Positions 31,319 to 40,778 are shown, counted from the first letter of the stretch. The stretch: 64,000 nt of DNA from Streptomyces sp. CBMA152 (GCF_014596475.1 NZ_MECJ01000032.1:113836-177835), one strand, 5' to 3'. Notes: generated by a model from the letters alone, not told the origin. A program made the numbers and translations.

Positions 31319-32245
31319 ATGAAGATCCTGGTCGTCGGCGCCGGAGCCACCGGAGGCTACTTCGGCGCCCTGCTCGCCAAGGCGGGACGCGATGTCACCT
31401 TCCTGGTGCGCCCGCGCCGCGCCGCCGCCCTGCGCGAGCGGGGCCTTCGGCTGACCGGCGCGGGCGGGGACGAGGTGATCACGCCGAACCTCGTCACCGC
31501 CGACGAACTCACGGGCCCGTACGACCTGATCCTGCTGTCGGTGAAGTCCACCGCCCTGAAACAGGCCATAGACGACCTCGCCCCGGCGGTCGGCCCCGGG
31601 ACGGCGATCGTGCCGCTCCTCAACGGCATGCGTCACCTGGACGAGTTGTCGGCGCGCTTCGGTACGGGGCCGGTGCTCGGCGGCGTGGCCAAGGTGATCA
31701 CCACCCTCAACGACGAGGGCGACATCGTGCGCCTGGCGCCCCTCGCCGTTCTGACCATCGGCGAAGTGGACGGCTCCGCTTCGCCCCGGACCGAGGCCGT
31801 CCGCGCGGTCCTCGCCGACGCGGGCATCGACGCGAGCGTGGCGCCGGACATCCTCGCGTCGATGTGGCACAAGTGGGTCTTCATCACCACGCTGTCCACG
31901 GTGACCTGTTTGATGCGCGGCGAGGTCGGCGACGTCAACGCCGTCCCCGGCGGCTCGGAGCTCGGCCCGGCCGTTCTCGCCGAGGGCGCCGCGGTGTCGG
32001 CCGCGGCGGGCTACCCCGTTCCGGCCGGCGAACTCAGCGCCAGCTCGGCGCTGGTGACCCAGACCGACTCGGCGTTCGCGTCCTCCATGTACCGCGATGT
32101 GGTCTCCGGGTTCCCGACCGAGGTGGAGCACATCTTCGGCGACCTGGTGGCACGCGCCCGCGCCCTGTCGGTGGCCACGCCACTGCTCGATCTGGCCGCC
32201 CTCCATCTTCGGGTGCACCAGCGTCGGGTGGAGGCGAAGCGCTAG
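31319..32245 (+). CDS. Ketopantoate reductase-family oxidoreductase (ApbA/PanE-like)
   Basis: A 308-residue NADPH-dependent reductase. The Rossmann motif is VVGAGATGGYFG at the N-terminus, LLSVKSTAL follows, and the catalytic lysine lies in MWHKWVFITTLSTVTCL. The C-terminal helical domain ends RALSVATPLLDLAALHLR. The family reduces 2-ketopantoate to pantoate for CoA synthesis, but stand-alone actinobacterial copies next to regulators are often paralogues for other 2-keto acids. AAAGG precedes ATG 31319. It probably shares transcription with the upstream HxlR gene. Confidence 0.88.
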   Translation: MKILVVGAGATGGYFGALLAKAGRDVTFLVRPRRAAALRERGLRLTGAGGDEVITPNLVTADELTGPYDLILLSVKSTALKQAIDDLAPAVGPGTAIVPLLNGMRHLDELSARFGTGPVLGGVAKVITTLNDEGDIVRLAPLAVLTIGEVDGSASPRTEAVRAVLADAGIDASVAPDILASMWHKWVFITTLSTVTCLMRGEVGDVNAVPGGSELGPAVLAEGAAVSAAAGYPVPAGELSASSALVTQTDSAFASSMYRDVVSGFPTEVEHIFGDLVARARALSVATPLLDLAALHLRVHQRRVEAKR

Positions 32246-32343
32246 ATCGTACGGAGCCGCCGGTGCCGGGCGTCCGGTCGGCCGGGCGCGGGCTCTAGGC
32301 TGATCATGAACGCTGAACGTGTACGACGAAAGGGATTGAGAAC

Positions 32344-33102
32344 GTGGCTGGAACGTCCTTGCGCAGCCCCTGGATCCGGCGGTTCCACCCCGCCCCGCAG
32401 GCCGCCACCCGGCTGGTCTGCCTGCCGCACGCGGGCGGCTCCGCCACGTCCTACTTCCAGGTCTCCCAGGCGTTGGCGCCCGACGTCGACGTGCTGGCGA
32501 TCCAGTACCCCGGCCGCCAGGACCGGCTCAACGAGCCGTGCATCACGGAGATAACCACCCTGGCGGACCGGATCGTCGACGAGCTGATCCCCTGGATGGA
32601 CCGGCCCGTGACCGTGTTCGGCCACAGCATGGGCTCGGCCGTCGCGTACGAGGTCGCGGTGCGGCTTGAGCGGCGGGGCATCGTTCCGCTCGGACTCTTC
32701 GCCTCCGGGCGCCGCGCCCCCTCGGTCCACCGGGGTGCCTACGTCCATCTCGGCTCCGACGAGGACCTGTTGGCCGAGCTGAAGAAGCTGAGCGGTACCG
32801 ACGATCAGGTCTTCGCCGAGGAGTCGCTGGTGCGGATGATTCTACCGGCGTTGCGTGGGGACTACCACGCGCTGGAGACGTACCGGCCCGAGCCCGGGTC
32901 CTCGTTGACGTGTCCGATCGTCGCGCTGTCCGGCGACGACGATCCGGTGGTCGACCTGGACGACGTCGCGCTGTGGGAGCGGCATACGTCGGCGGCCTTC
33001 CGTATGCGGGTCTTCTCCGGTGGGCACTTCTTTGTGGACGGTCATGTTCCGGCTATCGCCGGGGAGATTCGCGACCACATCGCCAGCGCGGGCGTTCTTT
33101 GA
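32344..33102 (+). CDS. Type II thioesterase (alpha/beta hydrolase)
   Basis: A 252-residue external thioesterase, which in assembly lines removes wrong or stalled acyl groups from carrier proteins. The nucleophile elbow is GHSMGS with Ser95, the Asp is in LSGDDDPVV, and the His is in FSGGHFFVDGH. The family start is WIRRFHP...RLVCLPHAGGSA. GTG 32344 follows AAAGGG. No NRPS or PKS module lies in the window, but a PPTase gene is convergent 94 bp away. The two probably support megasynthases encoded elsewhere. Confidence 0.93.
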   Translation: MAGTSLRSPWIRRFHPAPQAATRLVCLPHAGGSATSYFQVSQALAPDVDVLAIQYPGRQDRLNEPCITEITTLADRIVDELIPWMDRPVTVFGHSMGSAVAYEVAVRLERRGIVPLGLFASGRRAPSVHRGAYVHLGSDEDLLAELKKLSGTDDQVFAEESLVRMILPALRGDYHALETYRPEPGSSLTCPIVALSGDDDPVVDLDDVALWERHTSAAFRMRVFSGGHFFVDGHVPAIAGEIRDHIASAGVL

Positions 33103-33115
33103 GCGAGGTGTTCGG

Positions 33116-33185
33116 CTGCGGACCGTAGGGGCTGGTCGCGCCCACGCGGCGGAGCCGCACAATGACACAGCCCCGCGCCCCTAAA
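33116..33185. repeat. Dispersed intergenic repeat, copy 2
   Basis: This 70-bp element matches 15567-15637 apart from a few changes in the CCGTG/CCGTA region and one base near the end. It lacks the final AGGGGC half of the terminal hairpin found in copy 1. It also lies between two convergent genes, the thioesterase and the PPTase. Confidence 0.8.
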
Positions 33186-33195
33186 TCGCACCCCA

Positions 33196-33888
33196 CTACG
33201 TCCGCGCCACCACCACCGCAGTCGCCAGCAGCCCGTTGCTGCTGCGCCACTGGCCCGTGAACCCCTCCAGGCGTACCCCGTCCACCACCGGACCCGGCAC
33301 CTTCAACTCGCCCGTGAACGTGCCGTGTTCGGGGTCCGGGGTGACTACGCACTCGGTGAAGTCCAGCCAGCGGCCCGTCAGGGGGAACCAGGCCTTGAAG
33401 ACGCTTTCCTTGGCGCTGAAGAGCATGCGGTCCCAGGCCACGTCCGGGTGGGAGAGGGCGAGGCGGTCCAGGGTCACGCGTTCCTCGGGGAGGGTCACCA
33501 TTTCGCGTACGCCGTCGGGGACGGGTGCGTTGGGCTCGGCGTCCACGCCCACCGAGGCGACCTGCTCGCTGCGGGCCACGGCCGCCGCGCGGTAGCCGTC
33601 GCAGTGGGTCATGCTGCCGACGATGCCGTCCGGCCAGCGCGGTGCGCGGCGGGCCCAGGCCGGGCCCTCGTCCATGGGCAGGATGGGGCCCGGCGCGTGG
33701 CCGAGCCGGGCCAGCGCGGTGCGCGCGCACAGCCGTACGGTGGCGAACTCGCGACGGCGCTTGTCCACCGCCTGCGCCACGATCTCGGCCTCCTGCGGGA
33801 ACAGGTCGACCGACGGCGGGTCGGCGAACAGCTCCACCACGACCACGTCCGCCGGGAGCAGGCCCTCCAGCAGGCCGCCGCTCACCAT
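33196..33888 (-). CDS. 4'-phosphopantetheinyl transferase, Sfp type
   Basis: A 230-residue PPTase that activates carrier proteins with the CoA phosphopantetheine arm. The motifs are VGVDAEPN (Mg-binding Asp) and DRMLFSAKESVFKAWFPLTG (catalytic Glu and Lys), with LPMDEGPAWAR and GSMTHCDGY before them. ATG 33888 overlaps the upstream phosphoesterase gene by 7 bp, so the two are co-translated. With the convergent type II thioesterase it forms an orphan support set for secondary metabolism. Confidence 0.93.
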   Translation of the reverse strand: MVSGGLLEGLLPADVVVVELFADPPSVDLFPQEAEIVAQAVDKRRREFATVRLCARTALARLGHAPGPILPMDEGPAWARRAPRWPDGIVGSMTHCDGYRAAAVARSEQVASVGVDAEPNAPVPDGVREMVTLPEERVTLDRLALSHPDVAWDRMLFSAKESVFKAWFPLTGRWLDFTECVVTPDPEHGTFTGELKVPGPVVDGVRLEGFTGQWRSSNGLLATAVVVART

Positions 33889-34724
33889 CGGGCGGCCGAG
33901 ACGGGCTCGGGCAGGATGCGGCACAGCCCCTGCGGCGGGGCCGACCGGCTGCCCCACTCCCGGGGATAGCCGAGCGACACCTCGGTGTGCGCCACCCCGT
34001 CGACGTCGATCGTGCGCGGTATGTGCAGATGCCCGTAGACGACCGCGGCCGCCCGGTACCGTACGTGCCAGTCGGCGGTGGCCTCGGTTCCGCACCACTG
34101 GGCGAACTCCGGGTAGCGCAGGACCCGGGTCGGCTGGCGCACCAGCGGGAAGTGGTTGACCAGCACCGTCGGCAGCGTCGGCTCGATCGCGTCCAGGCGC
34201 GAGCGCGTGTACGCGAGCCGGGCCCGGCACCAGGCGTCCCGGCTGGGGTACGGGTCGGGGTGGAGCAGATGCTCGTCGGTGCACACCACGCCCGCACTGT
34301 GCGCGGCCGCCAGCGCCTCTTCCTTGGTGTGCGTGCCGTCCGGGCGGAAGGTGTAGTCGTAGAGCACGAAGAGCGGCGCGACCACGACCGGCCCGTCCGG
34401 TCCCGGCCACTGGAGATAGGGGTCCTCCGGCGTGGCCACGCCGAGATCGCGCAGCCGCTCCACCAGATACCGGTAGCGGTCCTCGCCACGCAGCTGGACC
34501 GGGTCGCGTGGCGGGGTCCACAGCTCGTGGTTGCCCGGTGTCCACACGACGGTCGCGAAGCGCCCGGCGAGCCGTTCCATCGCCCACAGGACGTCGTCGG
34601 CCAGCTCTCCCACGTCGCCGGCGACGATCAGCCAGTCGTCGGGCGACTCGGGCCGCAACTCGTCCACGATCGCGCGGTTTTCCGCATGGCGGACATGCAG
34701 GTCACTGATGGCGAAGAGACTCAT
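33882..34724 (-). CDS. Calcineurin-like metallophosphoesterase
   Basis: A 280-residue metallophosphoesterase with the complete two-metal signature: ISDLHVRH, AGDVGE, PGNHE, VNHFPL and YGHLH. The substrate is unknown. No signal peptide is present, so it acts in the cytoplasm. The PPTase gene starts within its last codons (7-bp overlap), and Streptomyces frequently pair these two genes, hinting at a shared role around carrier-protein or CoA metabolism, which is inference only. ATG 34724 opens directly with the first metal motif. Confidence 0.9.
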   Translation of the reverse strand: MSLFAISDLHVRHAENRAIVDELRPESPDDWLIVAGDVGELADDVLWAMERLAGRFATVVWTPGNHELWTPPRDPVQLRGEDRYRYLVERLRDLGVATPEDPYLQWPGPDGPVVVAPLFVLYDYTFRPDGTHTKEEALAAAHSAGVVCTDEHLLHPDPYPSRDAWCRARLAYTRSRLDAIEPTLPTVLVNHFPLVRQPTRVLRYPEFAQWCGTEATADWHVRYRAAAVVYGHLHIPRTIDVDGVAHTEVSLGYPREWGSRSAPPQGLCRILPEPVSAARW

Positions 34725-34864
34725 GATGGATCACAGCCTACGACGGCCCGTGCGGCGGCGGGCAGGGTGGCCGGTTCGCACCCGGCGGCCTACCGGCGTA
34801 CTCCATGGGTCCGATAGAGGTTCGGGCGCGGAACATCTGCCCCCCAGCCTGCGGAGGTACGCCC

Positions 34865-35692
34865 ATGAGCCGAGGAACGAGCCACGTGTCAGCGGGCAAG
34901 ACCCGTTTCGACGACATCTACGACGAGCCCGACCCACGCGCCTACTTCCGCCGTCTCGCCCCACTGGAGTACGAGATTCCGCACCATGCGCAGGCGGTCT
35001 TCCGCCGCGATCTGGCCCGCCGGGCGGCGGCGCGCGGCGCGGGCGGACCGGTCACGGTGCTCGATCTGTGCTGCTCGTACGGGATCAACGCGGCTCTCCT
35101 CAACCACCACCTCACGCTCGCCGAGCTGTACGCGCACTACACCGCCCCGGAGGCCGAGCACCTGTCGGTCGCCGAACTCATCGCGCGCGACCGTCGGTTC
35201 TACGCCTCCCGGCGCCGGGCCGACGCCACCCCCGTGATCGGGCTCGACGCCGCCCGGCACGCCGTCGGCTACGCGCTGGCGGTCGGGCTGCTCGACGAGG
35301 CGTACGCCGAGAACCTGGAGGCCCTGCCGCCCAGCGAGCAGCTGCGCACGGCCGTCGCGCGCACCGGTCTGATCACGGTCACCGGAGGCGTCGGCTACGT
35401 CACGCACCGCACCTTCGACGCCCTGCTCGGCTGTGCGCGCCAACCGGTGTGGGTGAGCGCGTTCGCCCTGCGGACCTTCTCGTACGAACCGGTGCGCGCG
35501 GCACTTGCCGCGCACGGTCTGCTCACCGAGTCGGACCCGTCGCGGGCCTATCCGCAGCGGTTGTTCACCGGGTCGGTGGAGCGGGACCACGCCATCGGGC
35601 AGACCGTGCTCGCCGGGCACGATCCGATCGGTCTGGAGAGCGCGGGCCGCTATCACGCCCGGCTGTATCAGTCGCGGCCCGCGCCGCGCTGA
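34865..35692 (+). CDS. SAM-dependent methyltransferase-like protein
   Basis: A 275-residue protein with a likely class I SAM-binding core: VTVLDLCCSYGINAALL near residue 60 stands in for the usual DxGxGxG motif but with LCCSYG, so the glycine loop is altered. The sequence continues without clear substrate motifs. GGAGG precedes ATG 34865. Its 3' end overlaps the convergent BTAD gene by 25 bp. The methyltransferase fold is probable; activity and substrate are unknown. Confidence 0.75.
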   Translation: MSRGTSHVSAGKTRFDDIYDEPDPRAYFRRLAPLEYEIPHHAQAVFRRDLARRAAARGAGGPVTVLDLCCSYGINAALLNHHLTLAELYAHYTAPEAEHLSVAELIARDRRFYASRRRADATPVIGLDAARHAVGYALAVGLLDEAYAENLEALPPSEQLRTAVARTGLITVTGGVGYVTHRTFDALLGCARQPVWVSAFALRTFSYEPVRAALAAHGLLTESDPSRAYPQRLFTGSVERDHAIGQTVLAGHDPIGLESAGRYHARLYQSRPAPR

Positions 35693-37758
35693 CCCGGGCG
35701 CGGGAAGGCGGCCGGGGCCACGTCGATCTCCCGCATCCGGTCCGCGTAGAGCGCGTAGCGGCGCCGCGCCTCGCCGTGCCGGCCCGCCTCGGCGAGCAGG
35801 GCCACCAGGCCCAGGTGGGTCTCCTCGTCGTAGGGGTCGCGTTCCAGGAGCCGCAGCCGGAAGTGGACCTCGGCGTGGTGGTCCTCGCGCTCGGCGGCGG
35901 CCGTCGCGAGGCGGACGAGCAGTTCGGTGTGGACGGCCTGGGCCTCCTCGCGCAGGGCGACCGCCCATTCCATGTACGGCTCGTCCTCCAGCACGTCGCC
36001 CCGGTAGAGGCGTTCGGCGTCGGCGAGCGCGGCGAAGGCGTGGCCGCCGGAGCGCTCGGCGACCGCGAGGGCGTGCCGGGCCGCCGCGAGGAAGTCCTGG
36101 ACGTCGACGCGGAGCCCGGCGATGCCGATGACGTGTTTGTCGGCGGCGATGAAGTGGTCCTGTGCGAGGCGGCGTTCGGGGTCGAGCACCAGCCGGACGA
36201 TCGACAGGGCGACCGAGAGGCGGTTGGCGCACCGGGACGGCTCCTCGCCGGGCCACAGCGCCTCCACGACGACCTCGCGGGGCGTGGGCAACCCCCGCCG
36301 CGCCACCAGGAGTTTGAGCAGGTCGCGGGCCTTCTTGGACTGCCATTCCTCGGGCCCGACCGGGCTGCCGTCGCGCAGCACCTGGAAGCCGCCGAGCACT
36401 CGTACGGCGGCGGAGGGGCGACGGGTCACGGTGGCGCGGTTGAGCAGCCCCGCCGCGTCGGCGGCCGCCTCCGGAATGCCCAACTGGCGTAGCCGGGCGG
36501 TCGTTTCGCGCTGCCCCGAGCCGGTCAGGCGGGCGCGGGCGAAGGCTGTCCTGGCCGCCGCGACGGGTCGACGCGCGGCGGTCCACATGGCCTCGGCGTC
36601 CGCCAGGAGCCGTTCGCGGGCGCACGGTTCGCGGGTGCACATCGCCTCCAGCTCCAGGAGCTCGGCGAAGACCGTGCGGCAGCCCTGGGCGCCGGGCTCG
36701 CCCGCCGCCTGCCGTACCGCGTCGGCCGCTGTTTCCGGCCGTTCGTCGGCGAGCGCGACCCACCCGGCCGCGACCAGCGCCCTGATCCGGGTGCGGCCCG
36801 CGCACTGGGCGACCGCGCGGCGGGCCAACAGGGCGGCGGCGCGCGGTTCCTCGGCGCCGCGCGCAAGGGCGAGCCCGGTGAGCGCGGCCGCCAGCACCTG
36901 ACGGTCGCCGCACTGTTCGGCCCGTACCACCGCCTCCTGATAGGCGGCCCGCGCGGGTCCCAGCGCGCCACGCTCGCGGTGCACATCGCCGAGCCCGAGC
37001 AGCGCCTGGGCGCCGAGCGCGCCATGCCCCAGCGCCTCGCCGAGCCGCTGGTATCCGGCCAGCGAACGGCCGAACTCGGCCGCCGCGTAGTCGAGTTCGC
37101 CCAGCGCCAGATGAGCGGCGCCGCGCAGGCACTCGGCGGCCAGGCGCAGCTGCGGCAGCTCGGTGCGGTCGGGTCCGGTGGCGGCCGCCGTGAGCGCCGT
37201 GTCGAGCGAGGCGAGCACATCGCGGGCGGCGCCCTGCTCGATCCGCTCCTGCGCGGCACCGGCCCTGACCAGCAGGACGAGCGCGGGGTCCCCCGACGCG
37301 CACGCCGCCTGCTCGGCCAGTTCCCGGTGGTGCTCGGCGACGGCCCCCCGACCGTCGCACGCCGCCACCACGGCGGCCGCCGCGTGCCCGACCGCCTGCG
37401 CGCCCGCCTCCGCGCAGTGCCCGAGCGCCCCCACCACGAGCCGGGCCACCGTCTGCGCCCGGCCGGGCTCGCCATGCGCGCAGAACGCGACGGCCGCCCA
37501 CGACAGGGCCATGATCTCGTCCGGCGTCGCGGCCCCCGTGAACTGCGTACGCCGGTGGATCTCCAGCACCCGGGCGGGCTCGCCGAGCAGCTGGTACGTC
37601 ATGGCCAGCCGTCCCCCCTCGGCCACGTCCAGCAGGCCGCCGCCCTGCGGTGCCGCCGCCGGGCGGGGCGGCACCCCCAACTGCCGTGGTGGACCGGCAT
37701 GTTCTCCCTCCGCTGCGGCGAACTCCTGGCCAGCTGCTTCCATCTGAGCCGTACTCAT
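35668..37758 (-). CDS. BTAD-containing transcriptional regulator with N-terminal TPR-like region
   Basis: A 696-residue regulator. Residues 1-430 are helical TPR-like repeats rich in Ala and Glu (ALGELDYAAAEFGRSLAGYQ, for example). At about 450-530 comes an OmpR-type winged helix (VRVLGGFQVLRDG, SKKARDLLKLLVARR) and at about 540-680 a bacterial transcriptional activation domain (EEAQAVHTELLVRLA, LERDPYDEETHLGLVALL). SARP proteins have the winged helix and BTAD at the N-terminus; here they are at the C-terminus. There is no NB-ARC Walker motif. ATG 37758 has CAGAT-like context and a weak ribosome site. The target is unknown. Confidence 0.87.
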   Translation of the reverse strand: MSTAQMEAAGQEFAAAEGEHAGPPRQLGVPPRPAAAPQGGGLLDVAEGGRLAMTYQLLGEPARVLEIHRRTQFTGAATPDEIMALSWAAVAFCAHGEPGRAQTVARLVVGALGHCAEAGAQAVGHAAAAVVAACDGRGAVAEHHRELAEQAACASGDPALVLLVRAGAAQERIEQGAARDVLASLDTALTAAATGPDRTELPQLRLAAECLRGAAHLALGELDYAAAEFGRSLAGYQRLGEALGHGALGAQALLGLGDVHRERGALGPARAAYQEAVVRAEQCGDRQVLAAALTGLALARGAEEPRAAALLARRAVAQCAGRTRIRALVAAGWVALADERPETAADAVRQAAGEPGAQGCRTVFAELLELEAMCTREPCARERLLADAEAMWTAARRPVAAARTAFARARLTGSGQRETTARLRQLGIPEAAADAAGLLNRATVTRRPSAAVRVLGGFQVLRDGSPVGPEEWQSKKARDLLKLLVARRGLPTPREVVVEALWPGEEPSRCANRLSVALSIVRLVLDPERRLAQDHFIAADKHVIGIAGLRVDVQDFLAAARHALAVAERSGGHAFAALADAERLYRGDVLEDEPYMEWAVALREEAQAVHTELLVRLATAAAEREDHHAEVHFRLRLLERDPYDEETHLGLVALLAEAGRHGEARRRYALYADRMREIDVAPAAFPRPGQRGAGRD

Positions 37759-38040
37759 CAGTCCCCCTTGCCCCGTCCCGTCGGACGGTGCTCCTTCGCC
37801 GTGTGCTCACGGGTGGGGTCCGCCGGCGCGCCGGTCAAGCGCGTGAACCGGAGGTCCGGCTCCCCGTCCGCCGGACTCCACCGCTTCAGTGTGCGCGGCG
37901 GCACCGGCACGCAGAACGCGGGACGCCTCGCTTCCCTATGGAGGCTGTCCGCCATACGGGCGGTGAGGAAGGCTTTCTGTACAGACGGCCCGGCGCCCCG
38001 GGAAACTGGCACCATGCAATCGCCTGGTGAGGGACGGCCG

Positions 38041-40065
38041 ATGCGCGTGCTCGCGGTCTGCGGCGGGCTGGGGTTGCTGTACGGGATACCGGCGGGGGTG
38101 TGGATCTCCGCCGCGCAGACGCTGCCGTGGAGCCTGGCGTGCATCCTGCCCATCTATGTGGCCGGGCTCTCCCTGTCGTGGCGCGCCCCGCGGCATCCGG
38201 TGGCCCGTCGGCTGCTCGCGGCCGGGTCGTTCGGGGCGATCGGCATGGCCGTGCGGTTCACGCTGATGTCCCCGCCGGCGACCGGCTGGCACTCGGGCAC
38301 AGCCCGCGAGTGGCTCTTCCTCGCCGTCGCCCGGGTCTTCGACGTACTCGACGCGATCATGCTCTGCCGACTCCTGGCCCTGCTCCCCGACGGACGCGTT
38401 CGCCACCGCTACGAACGGGTGGTCCTGCGCGCGCTCTGGCTGCTCGTGCCCTATCCCGTGACACTGATGGCGCTGCCGCTGTCGGACCGGGTGCTGCCGT
38501 GGCTGCTGGTCCAGCCGGAGGCGTGGATGCCCGGTCTGGGCGCGGGACTTCTGCTCGTACGGTCCCTCCTGGACGCGCGCGAACAGCGGGCCGGGCGGGC
38601 GGAGCGGACGGACCGGGTGTGGGTGATCGCGCTGATCGCCTTCGTGGTGTTCGCCGGGCGCGGTTCGGCACGGCTGTTCCGGCTGTGGCTGGAGGACCAG
38701 GGGCCCGCCTACTTCTTCGGTTCGACGCTGGGGGCGCTGCCGTACATCGTGATCTCGGCGGGCCTCGTGTACGCGGCGTTCCGACACCGGCTGCCGGGCA
38801 TGGACTTCGCGATCCGGCGCTCGCTGGTCTACGGGCTGCTGTGGACGCTCATCAGCGCCTGGTATCTGGGGCTGACCACGGCTCTCGGACTGACCGCGGG
38901 CCAGTATCTGCCCATCGGCCTCGCGGTCCTGGTAGCGGTGGGAGCGACCATGCTGTTCCAGCCCGTGCACCGCCAGCTCAACCGCCTCGCCGCCCGCCGG
39001 GTGTTCGGGGCCCGGCCCTCCAGCTTCGAACTGCTCGTCCAGTGCGGTACGACCCTGGAGCACGCCTACGACCTCAAACGGCTCGGCCCGCAGCTGGCGC
39101 TCACCCTGCGGGACGGGCTCGATCTGCGCTGGGTGTGCGTACGCCTCGGCGCCGCCGGGCATCCGCCGTTCGGCGCCGGGTTCGCGGGCGTACGGGCGGC
39201 GGACGGCGAGCAGCCCTGGGGCGAGGTCCGGCTGCGGTACGGGGACGACGAGCTCGGTGTCATCGAGTACGGGCCGAAGGAGGAGGGCCGGTTCACGCCC
39301 GAGGACCAGGACCTGATCGAGACCCTGGCCCGGCAGGCCGCGCTCGCGGTCCACAACGCGCTGCTCACGGCGGAGCTGTCGACCCGCGTCGACGAGGTGC
39401 AGCGCCAGGCGTGCGAGCTCAACGCGTCGCGGACCCGGATCGTCCAGGCGCAGGACATCGAACGGCGGCGTATCGAGCGGCAGTTGCACGACGGCATCCA
39501 GCAGGAACTGGTCGCGTTGGTGGCCAAATTGGCGCTCGCCCGCAACCAGCTCTGCCGCAATGGTGACACCGTGCACACCACGCTCACCGAGCTCCAGGAC
39601 GACGCCTGCCGGGTCATCGACGACCTGCGCGAGTTCGCGCACGGCATCCACCCGCCCGTACTGACCGACCAGGGCCTGGCCGCCGCCGTGATGTCCAAGG
39701 CCCGTCGGCTGCCCCTGCCCGTCACCGTCGAGATCGACCCCTCGGTGTCCTCGGCACGGTTCGCGCCGGAGATCGAGGAGGCGGCGTTCTTCCTGGTCTC
39801 CGAGGCGCTGACCAATGTGCTCAAACACGCCCGGGCCGACGGGGTGATCATCAGGATCGCCCGCGTCGACGGCTCGCTCCGCCTCGACGTCAGCGACGAC
39901 GGCGTGGGCCTGCCCGCCGCGTCCCGCCTCGGCTCGGGGCTCACCGGGCTGCGCGACCGGATCGAGGCGGTCGGCGGCCGGCTGTCCATCACCGGCAGGC
40001 CCGGCGGCGGCACCACGCTCTGCGCCCAGCTCACCGAACGCTCACGAGAGACGGCCCATGCCTGA
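38041..40065 (+). CDS. Membrane sensor histidine kinase (NarL-system type)
   Basis: A 674-residue kinase. The N-terminal region (about residues 1-300) has some eight or nine membrane helices, followed by a GAF-like domain (about 330-430) and then HisKA_3 with ERRRIERQLHDGIQQEL (His483). The HATPase_c domain has EALTNVLKHA, VSDDGVGL and GLTGLRDRIEAVGG. I chose ATG 38041 for its GAGGGACGG ribosome site; ATG 38014 is the alternative. It overlaps the response regulator gene by 8 bp. The pair is convergent with the lanthipeptide locus. Confidence 0.9.
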   Translation: MRVLAVCGGLGLLYGIPAGVWISAAQTLPWSLACILPIYVAGLSLSWRAPRHPVARRLLAAGSFGAIGMAVRFTLMSPPATGWHSGTAREWLFLAVARVFDVLDAIMLCRLLALLPDGRVRHRYERVVLRALWLLVPYPVTLMALPLSDRVLPWLLVQPEAWMPGLGAGLLLVRSLLDAREQRAGRAERTDRVWVIALIAFVVFAGRGSARLFRLWLEDQGPAYFFGSTLGALPYIVISAGLVYAAFRHRLPGMDFAIRRSLVYGLLWTLISAWYLGLTTALGLTAGQYLPIGLAVLVAVGATMLFQPVHRQLNRLAARRVFGARPSSFELLVQCGTTLEHAYDLKRLGPQLALTLRDGLDLRWVCVRLGAAGHPPFGAGFAGVRAADGEQPWGEVRLRYGDDELGVIEYGPKEEGRFTPEDQDLIETLARQAALAVHNALLTAELSTRVDEVQRQACELNASRTRIVQAQDIERRRIERQLHDGIQQELVALVAKLALARNQLCRNGDTVHTTLTELQDDACRVIDDLREFAHGIHPPVLTDQGLAAAVMSKARRLPLPVTVEIDPSVSSARFAPEIEEAAFFLVSEALTNVLKHARADGVIIRIARVDGSLRLDVSDDGVGLPAASRLGSGLTGLRDRIEAVGGRLSITGRPGGGTTLCAQLTERSRETAHA

Positions 40066-40750
40066 TGCCCCCGCGCGCATGCGCATCGTGATCGCGGAGG
40101 ACCACTATCTCGTACGGGAGGGCACCCGGCGGCTGTTGGAGGACACCGGCGAGGTCGACGTCATAGCGGCCGTGGGCACCGCCGAGGAACTCCTCGACGC
40201 GGTGGACCGGTTCCGGCCCGACGCGGTGATCGCCGACATCCGGATGCCGCCCGAACACCACACGGAGGGCATCACCGCCGCGCACACCATCCGCGCCTCC
40301 CATCCGGGCATCGGTGTGGTGGTGCTCTCCCAGCACGCCAACGAGCAGTACGCCTTCGCCCTCTTCCAGCAGGGCACCGACGGCCTCGCGTATCTGCTCA
40401 AGGAGCGGATCGGCGAGCTGGAGGAACTGCTGCGCGCGCTGCGCGAAGTCGCGGCCGGACGCTCGGTGATCGACCCGCGCATCGTGGAGGTGCTGGTCGG
40501 CAGCCATATCCGTACGGCCGACGCGCCGCTCGCACAGCTGACGCGCCGGGAGCTCGACGTGCTGCGGCAGATGGCGCAGGGCAAGAACAACCGGAACATC
40601 GCCGAGTCCCTTTCGCTCTCCGAGTCGACGATCGAGAAACACGTCAACTCGACGTTCGCCAAACTCGGCCTGGCCGAGGAGTCCCAGGTGCACCGCCGGG
40701 TCACGGCGGTGCTGACGTATCTGCGGTACGGGCCGAACAGGGCGCCCTGA
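40058..40750 (+). CDS. NarL/LuxR-family response regulator
   Basis: A 230-residue response regulator. The receiver domain has Asp60 (AVIADIRMP) as phosphoacceptor, the acidic pair in IAEDHYLV and the lysine in YLLKERI. The C-terminal LuxR-type helix-turn-helix has TRRELDVLRQMAQGKNNRNIAE and STIEKHVNSTFAKLG (in pieces). Translation starts within the kinase gene (8-bp overlap), so the two are coupled. A perfect terminator follows at 40779-40812. The target genes are not evident; the neighbouring lanthipeptide operon is a candidate. Confidence 0.93.
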   Translation: MPDAPARMRIVIAEDHYLVREGTRRLLEDTGEVDVIAAVGTAEELLDAVDRFRPDAVIADIRMPPEHHTEGITAAHTIRASHPGIGVVVLSQHANEQYAFALFQQGTDGLAYLLKERIGELEELLRALREVAAGRSVIDPRIVEVLVGSHIRTADAPLAQLTRRELDVLRQMAQGKNNRNIAESLSLSESTIEKHVNSTFAKLGLAEESQVHRRVTAVLTYLRYGPNRAP

Positions 40751-40778
40751 CAATGAAGTTGACGGTCCATCAGTGAGA

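Noticed and set aside
34889..37810. 973-residue minus-strand frame covering the methyltransferase and BTAD region
   Set aside because: It is out of frame with the BTAD winged helix and TPR sequence and reads as an Arg/Gly-rich shadow.
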